This document shows, piece by piece, positions 40,928 through 49,076 of a stretch of DNA of 64,000 nucleotides. The notes under the pieces are model-generated. The model did no database searches. It was not told the origin of the DNA and saw only the letters and a program-made list of their open reading frames with translations. Positions within the stretch are counted from its first letter, which is position 1. Every line of letters starts with the position of its first letter. This DNA is from Frigidibacter mobilis. Lineage in GTDB: Bacteria; Pseudomonadota; Alphaproteobacteria; Rhodobacterales; Rhodobacteraceae. The stretch spans positions 3,224,001 through 3,288,000 of the forward strand of contig NZ_CP012661.1 in NCBI RefSeq assembly GCF_001620265.1. Direction: 5' to 3'. Position numbers and translations under genes: made by a program.

Positions 40928-42347
40928 CGGCAGCCGCCCGGGCACCCTCCCGGACCAGCCGCGCCAGCGCCGCTGTCAACTCGGCAGCAAAGCCCGCATC
41001 CTCGCGCAGCACGGCCGGAAACACTTGCGACAGGCCCAGGAAGCCCGCGACGGTTTCGGCCGGATCATCGCGCCACAGCGCCGCAAGCTGCGGGGCCAGC
41101 GGGTCCTTGACCTCGATGGCCCTGCTCGCCTCATCCCTGCCCGAGGCGTAGCGCATCCAGGCCGCAACCGCCAGGGTCAGCCCCGGCACCGGGCGTCCCG
41201 CCGCGCGCCCCTCGGCGATGGTGCCAAGGATCCGCTGCGGCAGCTTCTGGCTGCCATCCATCGCAATCTGCCAGGTGCGGTGACGGATCGCCGGATTGGC
41301 ATAACGGGCCGCCAGCGCGGCGGCATAGGCTGCCAGATCCTCACCCGGCGGCGGGGTCAGCGCCGGGATGATCTCATCGCGCCACAGCCGGCGCGCAAAC
41401 CGCGCAAAGACCGGGTCGGCCACCGTCGCGGCAATCGTCTCATGCCCGGCCAGATAGCCCAGATAGGCAAGGCTGGAATGGGTGCCGTTCAGCATCCGCA
41501 GCTTCATATGCTCGTAGGGCGTGACATCGGCGACCAGCTGCACGCCGACGGCAGCCAGATCGGGGCGGGCGCCGCCGACGAAATCATCCTCGATGACCCA
41601 TTGCCGGAACGGCTCGTGCATCACCGGGGCCTCGTCACGCAGGCCGGTCGCCGCCTCCAGCCGGTCCAGATCGGCCGCGGTGGTCGCCGGCACAATCCTG
41701 TCGACCATCGCACAGGGAAAGGCGCCCTCGGCCGCGATCCAGTCTGCCAGTGCAGGGTCGATCAGGCGGGCGAGATCCAGCACCACGCCGCGCAGCACGC
41801 GGCCGTTTTCCGGCAGGTTGTCGCAGCACAGCACGGTGAAGGGCACCGCGCCCGCCGCCCGCCGGGCCTGCAAGGCGCGCACCAGAAAGCCCGGCGCCGA
41901 TTTGGGCAGGGGGGTGGCAAGGTCGTGCACGATGTCGGGATGGTCCGGGTTCAGCCGCCCGGTCGAGGGTTCGTGGCAATAGCCCTTCTCCGTCACCGTC
42001 AGGCTGACGATCCTGACGGCCGGTGCCGCCATCGCGTCCAGCACTGCCTGCGGGTCCTCGGGCGCCACCAGCACATCGCGCAGCACCGTCACCACCTGCG
42101 GCGTCTCGCCCTGCGGCCCCAGTTCCACTGCGGTATAGGCCCAGCCTTGGGGGCGCAGCTTGTCGCGCGTGCCGGGCGATTGCAGCGACACGCCGATGAT
42201 GCCCCAGTCGCCCCCCGACGCCTGCATCGCCTCGGCCACGAAGACCGCCCCATGTGCGCGGAAGAAGGCGCCTAGGCCCAGATGCACGACGCCTGCCGGC
42301 GCGGCCACCGGCACGCGGTACAGTCTAGCGGGCAAGCCAGCCTCCAT
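40920..42347 (-). CDS. uxuB: Fructuronate reductase / D-mannonate oxidoreductase
   Basis: A 475-residue member of the mannitol dehydrogenase family. The N-terminal Rossmann part has GVVHLGLGAFFRAHGAVF, followed by DWGIIGVSLQSP and VSLTVTEKGYC. The C-terminal part contains the catalytic lysine region MKLRMLNGTHSSLAYLG. UxuB reduces D-fructuronate to D-mannonate with NADH. No separate tagaturonate reductase (UxaB) is encoded here, so this enzyme may act on both ketouronates, or uxaB lies elsewhere. It overlaps kduD by 23 bases and precedes uxaA in the operon. Confidence 0.92.
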   Translation of the reverse strand: MEAGLPARLYRVPVAAPAGVVHLGLGAFFRAHGAVFVAEAMQASGGDWGIIGVSLQSPGTRDKLRPQGWAYTAVELGPQGETPQVVTVLRDVLVAPEDPQAVLDAMAAPAVRIVSLTVTEKGYCHEPSTGRLNPDHPDIVHDLATPLPKSAPGFLVRALQARRAAGAVPFTVLCCDNLPENGRVLRGVVLDLARLIDPALADWIAAEGAFPCAMVDRIVPATTAADLDRLEAATGLRDEAPVMHEPFRQWVIEDDFVGGARPDLAAVGVQLVADVTPYEHMKLRMLNGTHSSLAYLGYLAGHETIAATVADPVFARFARRLWRDEIIPALTPPPGEDLAAYAAALAARYANPAIRHRTWQIAMDGSQKLPQRILGTIAEGRAAGRPVPGLTLAVAAWMRYASGRDEASRAIEVKDPLAPQLAALWRDDPAETVAGFLGLSQVFPAVLREDAGFAAELTAALARLVREGARAAADA

Positions 42348-43050
42348 CGACGTTCAGTACCGCGCCGTTGATGTAGTCCGAGGCGGGCGCAGCCAGGAAC
42401 ACGGCGGTCTGGCCGATGTCTTCGGGACGGCCCCAGCGGCCGGCGGGAATCCGGTCGAGGATCGCGCCGTTGCGCACCGGATCGGCCCGCAGAATCGCGG
42501 TGTTGTTGGTCTCGATATAACCCGGCGCGATGGCGTTGGTGTTCAGCCCCTTGGCCGCCCATTCATTCGCCAGCAGCTTGGTGATCCCCGCCACGCCATG
42601 CTTGGCCGCGGTGTACGAGGCGACGCGGATCCCGCCCTGGAAGGACAGCATCGAGGCGATGTTGATGATCTTGCCCATGCCACGGGGCAGCGCCGCCCTG
42701 GCAAAGGCCTGACAGGTGAAGAACAGCGCCTTCAGGTTCACATCCAGTACCGCGTCCCAGTCGGCCTCGGTGAAATCCACCGCATCGCCCCGGGTGATAA
42801 TGCCGGCGTTGTTGACCAGGATGTCGATGCGTTCAGCCGCGAACACGTCACGCGCCGCCATCGGGTCGGCGAAATCCAGCATCAGCGACCGTCCCGACCC
42901 CATCAGGGCCAGCGTCTCGTCGCAATCGCGGCGGCCGCTGGCGATGACATCGGCCCCGGCCCCGGCCAGCGCAACGGCAATGGCCTGTCCGATCCCGGTA
43001 TTGGCGCCGGTGACCAGCGCCGTGCGGCCTTCAAGCGAAAATGCGTTCAC
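42325..43050 (-). CDS. kduD: 2-deoxy-D-gluconate 3-dehydrogenase / KduD (SDR)
   Basis: A 241-residue short-chain dehydrogenase starting at GTG 43050, which overlaps the kduI stop (GTGA). SDR motifs are TGANTGIG, NNAG, the catalytic Ser in NIASMLSF, and YTAAK. The segments ANEWAAKGLNTNAIAPGYIETNNT and RIPAGRWGRPEDIG are characteristic of KduD. It reduces 2,5-diketo-3-deoxygluconate, the KduI product, to KDG. The kduI-kduD pair shows that the organism handles 4-deoxy-uronates from pectin or similar polyuronides as well as free uronates. Confidence 0.94.
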   Translation of the reverse strand: MNAFSLEGRTALVTGANTGIGQAIAVALAGAGADVIASGRRDCDETLALMGSGRSLMLDFADPMAARDVFAAERIDILVNNAGIITRGDAVDFTEADWDAVLDVNLKALFFTCQAFARAALPRGMGKIINIASMLSFQGGIRVASYTAAKHGVAGITKLLANEWAAKGLNTNAIAPGYIETNNTAILRADPVRNGAILDRIPAGRWGRPEDIGQTAVFLAAPASDYINGAVLNVDGGWLAR

Positions 43051-43871
43051 AGCAGATCTCCCGGTTGGATGAAGTCCATGTCGGTGTAATCGACGTTGTC
43101 GCCCGCCATCGCCCAGATGAAGGTATAGCTGCCAATCCCCGCGCCCGAATGGATCGACCACGGCGGCGACAGCACCGCCTGCTCATTCGCCACGAACAGG
43201 TGGCGCGTCTCCTGCGGCTCTCCCATCAGGTGCAGTACGCGCGCCTCGGGCGACATGCCGTGGTAGAGATAGGCCTCCATCCGCCGGTCATGGACATGGC
43301 TGGGAATGGTGTTCCAGACCGAGCCGTCCTCCAGCGTGGTATAGCCCAGGACCAGCTGGCAGCTTTCCATGACCAGCGGGTGGATGAACTGCTTGATGGT
43401 GCGCTTGTTAGAGGTTTCGACGGCGCCCATCTTCACTTCCTTGGCCTCGCCCACCGTCACCAGGCGGCAGGGAAGCGCGCGATGCGCCGGCGCCGAGGTG
43501 ATATAGAACCGCCCCTGCCCCGAAAACGTCACCGCGCCAGCGCCCATGCCCAGGTAGAGCACATCGCCCGGCGCCATGTCCCAGCCCTGCCCCGCCGCCT
43601 CGACCCGGCCTGCGGCGCCGATATTGACGATGCCCATTTCGCGGCGGTCAAGGAAGCTGGGGGTCCTGGTTTCGGCGATCTGGTCGAGGGTCAGCGCCCC
43701 GCCCGCCGGCACCGCGCCGCCGACGACGAAGCGGTCGTAATGGGTGTAGACCAGCCGGAGCTCACCCTCTGCGAACATCCCTTCGGCCAGGAAATGCCGG
43801 CGCAGTGTGGCAGTATCCATCGCCCTGGCGTGTTCGGGGTGAATCGCGTGGCGCGTTGCGACATGGGTCAT
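43047..43871 (-). CDS. kduI: 5-keto-4-deoxyuronate isomerase
   Basis: A 274-residue cupin-fold isomerase (E. coli KduI 278). It converts 4-deoxy-L-threo-5-hexosulose uronate to 3-deoxy-D-glycero-2,5-hexodiulosonate. Diagnostic stretches are FVVGGAVPAGG, FLDRREMGIVNIG, the metal-site region TIPSHVHDRRMEAYLY, VANEQAVLSPPWSIHSGAG and YTFIWAMAGDN. ATG 43871 has AAGGA upstream, and the longer in-frame extension runs into the TRAP permease gene and was rejected. It lies 13 bases downstream of the TRAP large permease and overlaps kduD. Confidence 0.96.
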   Translation of the reverse strand: MTHVATRHAIHPEHARAMDTATLRRHFLAEGMFAEGELRLVYTHYDRFVVGGAVPAGGALTLDQIAETRTPSFLDRREMGIVNIGAAGRVEAAGQGWDMAPGDVLYLGMGAGAVTFSGQGRFYITSAPAHRALPCRLVTVGEAKEVKMGAVETSNKRTIKQFIHPLVMESCQLVLGYTTLEDGSVWNTIPSHVHDRRMEAYLYHGMSPEARVLHLMGEPQETRHLFVANEQAVLSPPWSIHSGAGIGSYTFIWAMAGDNVDYTDMDFIQPGDLL

Positions 43872-43884
43872 GGGAAGAGTCCTT

Positions 43885-45165
43885 TCAGCGGAAGACGGAA
43901 GGCAGCCACAGCGACAGCGCCGGCACATAGGTGACCAGCATCAGCGTGGCAAAGGCGGCACCATAGAAGGGCCAGATCGTGCGCATCGCCTGCCATATGG
44001 TGATACGACCCACAGCGCAGCCCACGAACAGCACGGCGCCTACGGGCGGGGTACACAGGCCGATGCCCAGGTTCAGGATCAGGATCACCCCGAAATGCAC
44101 CGGATCGACGCCGAAGGCGGTGGCGACGGGCAGGAAGATCGGCGTGGTGATGACGATCAGCGGCGACATGTCCATGAAGGTGCCAAGGATCAACAGGATG
44201 ATGTTCATCAGCAGCAAGATCACGATCGGGTTGTTCGACACGCTCTGCAGCGCCTCGACCAGTTGCGTCGGCACCCGCAGATAGGCCAGCAGCCAGCCGA
44301 AACAGGCCGCGCAGCCGATCACCAGCAGCACCATCGCCGTGGTGCGCACGGCGCCCTTGGTCGCCTCGACAAACTCGGACCAGGGCAGGCTGCGATAGAC
44401 CAGCGCGGTAATCAGCAGCGCATAGACAACGGCGACATTGCTGCTTTCCGACGCGGTGAACACGCCCGAGCGCACGCCGCCGAAGATGATGCCGATCAGG
44501 ATCAGCCCCGGCAGCGCCGAGACAAACAGCGCGCCCAGCATCCGGAGGCCGGGAAAGGGCTCGGTCGGGTAGCCCTTCTTGCGGGCGACCCACCAGGCGG
44601 CGGCCATCAGCATCAGCGCCAGCAGCAGGCCGGGAATGATGCCGGCGGTGAACAGGTCGGCGATGGACAGGCGCCCCCCGGCGGCGATGGAGTAGATTAT
44701 CATGTTGTGGCTGGGCGGGATCATCAGCGCGATGATGGAACTGACAACCGTGATATTCACTGCATAATCAACGTCGTATCCGCGTGCCTTCATCTGCGGA
44801 ACCATCAGCCCGCCCACCGCGCTGGCATCGGCCGCAGCCGAGCCCGACACGCCGCCGAACATCAGGCTGGCCATGATGTTGACCTGCCCCAGCCCGCCGC
44901 GCATATGGCCGACCATCGCGCCGGCCAGCGCCACGAGGCGGCGGGCAATGTCGCCACGCACCATCAGGTCGCCCGCGAAGATGAAGAACGGGATCGCCAT
45001 CAGCGCGAAGACCGAAATCCCGCTGTTCAGGCGCTGGAACACCACCACCGGCGGCAGGCCCAGGTAGAGCACGGTCAGGAAGCTGGCCGCGCCCAGGCAG
45101 AAGGCGACCGGCGTGCCGATCAGCAGCAGCGCGACAAAGCTGCCGAACAGGATCCACATTTCCAT
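43885..45165 (-). CDS. TRAP transporter large permease (DctM), uronate system
   Basis: A 426-residue protein with about twelve hydrophobic helices, starting at ATG 45165 four bases after the DctQ stop. Seen are the AIPFFIFAGDLMVRGDIARRL loop, GLGQVNIMASLMFGGVSGSAAADASAVG and the final GIGLCTPPVGAVLFVGCAVG, the strong DctM signature. It couples sodium or proton flow to uptake of the carboxylate delivered by the DctP protein. Embedded between kduI and uxaC, it most likely imports galacturonate, glucuronate or their unsaturated oligomers. The ligand is inferred from context. Confidence 0.94.
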   Translation of the reverse strand: MEMWILFGSFVALLLIGTPVAFCLGAASFLTVLYLGLPPVVVFQRLNSGISVFALMAIPFFIFAGDLMVRGDIARRLVALAGAMVGHMRGGLGQVNIMASLMFGGVSGSAAADASAVGGLMVPQMKARGYDVDYAVNITVVSSIIALMIPPSHNMIIYSIAAGGRLSIADLFTAGIIPGLLLALMLMAAAWWVARKKGYPTEPFPGLRMLGALFVSALPGLILIGIIFGGVRSGVFTASESSNVAVVYALLITALVYRSLPWSEFVEATKGAVRTTAMVLLVIGCAACFGWLLAYLRVPTQLVEALQSVSNNPIVILLLMNIILLILGTFMDMSPLIVITTPIFLPVATAFGVDPVHFGVILILNLGIGLCTPPVGAVLFVGCAVGRITIWQAMRTIWPFYGAAFATLMLVTYVPALSLWLPSVFR

Positions 45166-45169
45166 TGCG

Positions 45170-45775
45170 TCAGTCCCCCTTGCGGGCGCGAGGCGCCTCG
45201 CCGTGCAGAACGGCTGCGGCGGGAATGCCGTCCGCCACCCCGTCAATTTCGCCATCGGCCGCGTCATCGGTGTCACCAAAGCGCAGCGTCCGAAGCCCCG
45301 CAGCACGGCGCAGGATGCGCTCGAGCGAAAATAGCATCAGCAGCAGCCCTCCGCCGATCACCGGCGCAAAATCCCACAGCCGCGAGATGCCAAGCCCCGG
45401 CACCACCCCGCTGGAGGCGCGCGCGGCCAGTTGCCAGCCATACCAGGCCATCCCGAAGCCGAACACGGTCACCACCAGGTCGGACAGCGTGTGGAACCAG
45501 GGGCGCCAGCGCTCGGGCACGACCATGAGGCCTACGTCGAAGGACAGGTGGTAGCCTTCCTTCACGCCCACGGCGGCGCCCAGAAAGATGAACCAGCCCA
45601 TCAGCATGACGGCAGCCGGCTCGGCCCAGAACAGGCTGGACCCGATCACGTAGCGATAGAAGACCTGCGCGAAGACGAAGGCGGTCATCAGGACCAGCCC
45701 GATCCCCGCCAGCCACAGCCCCGCCCGCGCCACCGCGCCGGTGAAACTGGCAAATCTGATCAGTCCGTCGCGCAT
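45170..45775 (-). CDS. TRAP transporter small permease (DctQ), uronate system
   Basis: A 201-residue membrane protein with four hydrophobic helices (about residues 15-40, 50-70, 90-115 and 130-150). The DctQ segments QVFYRYVIGSSLFWAEPAAVMLMGWFIF (split around residue 45 by the helix boundary) and VKEGYHLSFDVG are present. The C-terminal tail is long and acidic (DTDDAADGEIDG), an unusual extension compared with typical DctQ proteins. It lies between the binding protein and the large permease and pairs with DctM in the membrane. Confidence 0.9.
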   Translation of the reverse strand: MRDGLIRFASFTGAVARAGLWLAGIGLVLMTAFVFAQVFYRYVIGSSLFWAEPAAVMLMGWFIFLGAAVGVKEGYHLSFDVGLMVVPERWRPWFHTLSDLVVTVFGFGMAWYGWQLAARASSGVVPGLGISRLWDFAPVIGGGLLLMLFSLERILRRAAGLRTLRFGDTDDAADGEIDGVADGIPAAAVLHGEAPRARKGD

Positions 45776-45799
45776 TGCGCGTCTCCTTGGAACAGGAAA

Positions 45800-45823
45800 G
45801 CCGCCGCAATTGCTGCGGGCGGC
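45800..45823 (-). terminator. Hairpin between TRAP dctP and dctQ
   Basis: CCGCCGCA pairs with TGCGG-(G)-CGG around a five-base loop, one bulged G, just downstream of the binding-protein stop on the minus strand. It resembles the hairpins after the other binding-protein genes in this window and may raise DctP levels over the permeases. Confidence 0.4.
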
Positions 45824-45830
45824 GGTCAGA

Positions 45831-46801
45831 TCACTTGGTCGCCTGGATGCGCTCGACCAGGTCTTTCGCTTCCGGGGTGGTCACATATTTCTCGTAGACT
45901 GGGACCATCGCTTCCATGAACGGGGTCTTGTCTATCTCGGTAATCACCTCGGATCCGGCAGCCACGACCTTGTCGAGCGAGGCCTTCTCCTGATCGGCCC
46001 AGAGCTGGCGCTGCAGGACAGACGAGTTGCGGGCGGCTTCGCGCAGGATCGCCTGGTCCTCGGGGGTCAGCTTGTCCCAGCTGGCCTTGGACATGGCGAC
46101 CAGTTCCGGCACGATCAGGTGCTGGTCCAGCGTGAAGTACTTCGCCACTTCGGCATGGCCCGAGCTGTCATAGCTGGGGAAGTTGTTCTCGGCCCGTCAA
46201 TCACGCCGGTCTGGATGCTGGAATAGACCTCGCCGTAGGGCATCGGCGTGGCATTGGCGCCAAGCGCGTCCATCATGTCGACGAACACGTCGTTCTGCAT
46301 GACGCGGAACTTCATGCCCGCCAGATCCTCGATAGAGGTGATCGGCTTTTGCGAGTTGTAGAAGCTGCGCGCGCCGCCGTCGTAGAAGGCCAGCGCCACC
46401 AGGTCGCGCTCTTCAAAGGCGCCGCCGATCTCTTCGCCGATCGGACCGTCCAGCACCGCATGCGAATGCTCGACCGAGCGGAACAGGTAGGGCAGCGACA
46501 TCAGCTGCGTGACGGGGACGATGTCGTTGAACGAACCGAACGAGGCGCGGACCATGTCTATCACGCCAAACTGGGTCTGTTCGATGGTATCCTTTTCCTC
46601 GCCAAGCTGGGAGGACGGGAACACTTCGATGCAGATGCGCCCATCGGTCTTTTCCTTGACCTCGGCAGCCATCGACTTGACGCCCTCGACGGTCGGATAC
46701 CCGTCGGGGTGGGTGTCGGACGAGCGCAGGGTGATCTCGCAGGCGCCGGCGAAGCTGGCCGAGGCCAGCAGCGCGGCAAGTGATGTCATCAGGTACTTCA
46801 T
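45831..46801 (-). pseudogene. TRAP binding protein (DctP), uronate system, single frameshift
   Basis: About 323 residues when one base is added to the C run at 46193-46195 (G run on the coding strand), which restores [23 protein letters not shown] 46801, with GGGAGG at proper spacing, begins a signal peptide ([17 protein letters not shown]). DctP landmarks are [53 protein letters not shown] and the post-shift [18 protein letters not shown]. It binds a uronate-type carboxylate for the DctQM permease. All other parts are intact, so an assembly deletion is plausible. Confidence 0.85.
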
Positions 46802-46823
46802 TTTCATCCTCCCAGAGTGAACT

Positions 46824-48230
46824 TCAAAGTTTGTAGGCCCGTTTGGCGAGGCCATAGGTCAGCTCCTGCGCCAGCTCGGGGGCCTCGTCCTCCGCAAGGC
46901 GCCCCGTGGCGACCAGGGTCGCCAGCCAGGAACAGTCGACCCGCCGCGCAACATCATGGCGCGCCGGGATCGAACAGAACGCGCGGGTGTCGTCGTTGAA
47001 GCCCACGGTGTTGTAAAAGCCTGCCGTTTCCGTCGTCATCTCGCGGAAGCGGCGCATTCCCTCGGCACTGTCATGGAACCACCAGGGCGGGCCAAGGCGC
47101 AGGCAGGGATAGACCCCGGCCAGCGGCGCCAGTTCCCGCGCATAGGATGTCTCATCCAGCGTGAAGAGGATCACGGTCAGGTCGGCGCGCATCCCCACCG
47201 CGTTGAGCAGCGGGCGCAGCGCGGTGACGTAATCGGTGCGGCCGGGGATATCGAAGCCCTTGTCGCGGCCGAACATCGCCATGACCTCATCGGAATGGTT
47301 GCGGCGCGAGCCGGGGTGGATCTGCAGCACCAGCCCGTCCTCCAGGCTCATCCGCGCCATTTCCGTCAGCATCTGGCCGCGGAAGGCGTCGGCCTCCTCC
47401 GCCGTGCAGGCCCCGCGCAGGGCCTTGGCGAACAGCGCGGCGGCATCGGCCTGGGCCAGGTCCTCGGTGCGGGCATTGGGGTGGCCGTGGTCGCTGGAGG
47501 TGGCGCCGTGGGCGATGAAGAAGGCCCGCCTTGCGCGATGGGCATCCAGGTAGCCGGCCCAGGTCGCGGTATCGAAGCCGGTCTGCTGGCCCATCAGCGC
47601 GACATTGCCCGCAAATCCCGCGATCTCGGGATCGACCACGGCATCGGGGCGATAGGCGGTGATGACACGGCCCTGCCAGCCGGACTCACGGATCATCCCG
47701 TGCCAGCGCAGATCGTCGGTCGCGGCTTCGGTGGTGGCAATCGCCTCGATGCCGAAGCGCTCGAACAGCGCGCGGGGGCGATAGTCGGGGCGGGCAAGGC
47801 ATTCGGCAATATGGTCGTAATACCAGTCCGCGGTGTCCGCCGACAGCCGGCGGTCGATGCCGAACACATGCTGGAAGCTGTGATCCAGCCACAGGCGCGA
47901 GGGCGTGCCGCGAAGCAGGTGATAGTGCTGCGCAAACAGTCGCCAGATCTTGCGCCCGTCCGCCTCGGTCCATCCGCCATCGACGCGGGGCACGCCCAGA
48001 TCGGCCAGGGACACCCCCTGCGAGCACAACATGCGGAAAACATAGTGGTCGGGCGTCACGATCAGCTGCGCCGGATCGGGGAAAGCCTGATCTTCGGCAA
48101 ACCAGCGCGGGTCTGTATGGCCATGCGGGCTGAGGATCGGCAGATCCTTGATGCCCAGATAAAGCTCCCGGGCAAGATCGCGGCTGCGCCCGTCGGTCGG
48201 GAACAGGCGATCTTCATCCAGCAATGCCAT
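46824..48230 (-). CDS. uxaC: Uronate (glucuronate/galacturonate) isomerase
   Basis: A 468-residue UxaC, which isomerises D-glucuronate to D-fructuronate and D-galacturonate to D-tagaturonate. Recognisable are [18 protein letters not shown] with the metal-binding histidines, [41 protein letters not shown] and [24 protein letters not shown]. Length matches the family. It is the first gene of the minus-strand operon uxaC-dctPQM-kduI-kduD-uxuB-uxaA and is divergent from an FCD regulator across a short control region. Confidence 0.96.
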   Translation of the reverse strand: MALLDEDRLFPTDGRSRDLARELYLGIKDLPILSPHGHTDPRWFAEDQAFPDPAQLIVTPDHYVFRMLCSQGVSLADLGVPRVDGGWTEADGRKIWRLFAQHYHLLRGTPSRLWLDHSFQHVFGIDRRLSADTADWYYDHIAECLARPDYRPRALFERFGIEAIATTEAATDDLRWHGMIRESGWQGRVITAYRPDAVVDPEIAGFAGNVALMGQQTGFDTATWAGYLDAHRARRAFFIAHGATSSDHGHPNARTEDLAQADAAALFAKALRGACTAEEADAFRGQMLTEMARMSLEDGLVLQIHPGSRRNHSDEVMAMFGRDKGFDIPGRTDYVTALRPLLNAVGMRADLTVILFTLDETSYARELAPLAGVYPCLRLGPPWWFHDSAEGMRRFREMTTETAGFYNTVGFNDDTRAFCSIPARHDVARRVDCSWLATLVATGRLAEDEAPELAQELTYGLAKRAYKL

Positions 48231-48249
48231 GTGACCTCCTCCGACTCAC

Positions 48250-48278
48250 TTGCCATTCGGCTAGTCGTCTAATATGCT
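48250..48278 (+). promoter_or_regulatory. Candidate promoter of the FCD regulator gene (plus strand)
   Basis: TTGCCA at 48250-48255 and TATGCT at 48273-48278 are 17 bases apart. This promoter overlaps the oppositely directed uxaC promoter and two CTAGT copies (48261 and 48277), so one bound regulator could control both. Confidence 0.4.
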
Positions 48279-48297
48279 AGTTTACATGACAGGTCAA
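48269..48297 (-). promoter_or_regulatory. Candidate promoter of the uxaC operon (minus strand)
   Basis: On the minus strand TTGACC (48297-48292) and TATTAG (48274-48269) are separated by 17 bases, a good sigma-70-like arrangement about 40 bases upstream of the uxaC ATG. Confidence 0.45.
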
Positions 48298-48309
48298 CGA
48301 GGTGACGAC

Positions 48310-48999
48310 ATGCAGGATCTGGCCAGTCTGCCTCCGATGGAGGATCTGCGACCGCGATCCGTGACCGACCAGATCTTCGAAGCGCTGTATTCACAGGTGG
48401 TGAACCTGACGCTGCCGCCAGGCGCCAAGCTGTCCGAGGCCGAGGTCGCCGCGCAGATGGGCGTATCGCGCCAGCCGGTGCGCGATGCCTTCTATCGCTT
48501 GTCGCAGCAGGGCTTCATCCAGATCCGGCCGCAGCGGGCGACAACCGTCACGCCCATTTCGACAGAGGCGGTGATGCAGGCCTATTTCATCCGGTCTGCG
48601 CTGGAGCAGGCGACGATGCGCGTGGCCGCCCTGCAGCTGCAGCCCGCCGACTGGGATGGCCTCGAACGCCTGATCGACCTGCAGGAGGGGGCGAGCCAGG
48701 CCGACAACCGGGGCGAGTTCCATGCACTGGACGACCAGTTCCACCACGATATCTGCAAGGCGTCAGGCAAGGAATTTGTCTGGAACCTGGTACGCGACAA
48801 CAAGGGCCATATGGACCGGGCGCGGTTTCTGTCGCTGTCCTACGGCGCCTCGACAGCCTATATCGAGCATCGGCGGATTCTGGCAGCCCTGCGCGCCCGC
48901 GACCCGGAAGCCGCCGTCGAGGCGGTGCGCGACCATCTCAGCCATATCGAGCACATCCTGGAACGGCTTCGCACCGACCGGCCGGGGATCATCGGCTGA
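48310..48999 (+). CDS. GntR/FCD family regulator divergent from uxaC
   Basis: A 229-residue regulator. I chose ATG 48310, with GAGGTGA six bases upstream, over the in-frame ATG at 48286, which would lie within the promoter region. The winged helix reads QIFEALYSQVVNLTLPPGAKLSE and MGVSRQPVRDAFYRLSQQGFI. The FCD domain shows ALDDQFHHDICKASGK, EHRRILAALRARD and AVRDHL. It resembles UxuR/ExuR-type uronate regulators and is divergent from uxaC, so it probably represses the uronate operon until fructuronate, tagaturonate or a related acid is present. Confidence 0.92.
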   Translation: MQDLASLPPMEDLRPRSVTDQIFEALYSQVVNLTLPPGAKLSEAEVAAQMGVSRQPVRDAFYRLSQQGFIQIRPQRATTVTPISTEAVMQAYFIRSALEQATMRVAALQLQPADWDGLERLIDLQEGASQADNRGEFHALDDQFHHDICKASGKEFVWNLVRDNKGHMDRARFLSLSYGASTAYIEHRRILAALRARDPEAAVEAVRDHLSHIEHILERLRTDRPGIIG

Positions 49000-49076
49000 C
49001 GAATGGTCAGGGCCGGGCCACCGCCCCCGCGGCGACATGCGTTGCGACGCCATCCCACCAGCGCCTTCGCCACCAG

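Noticed and set aside
43870..45528. 552-codon plus-strand open frame opposite the TRAP DctM and DctQ genes
   Set aside because: Antisense to DctM with clear motifs; extremely rich in His, Gln, Arg and Asp, typical of a non-coding complement.
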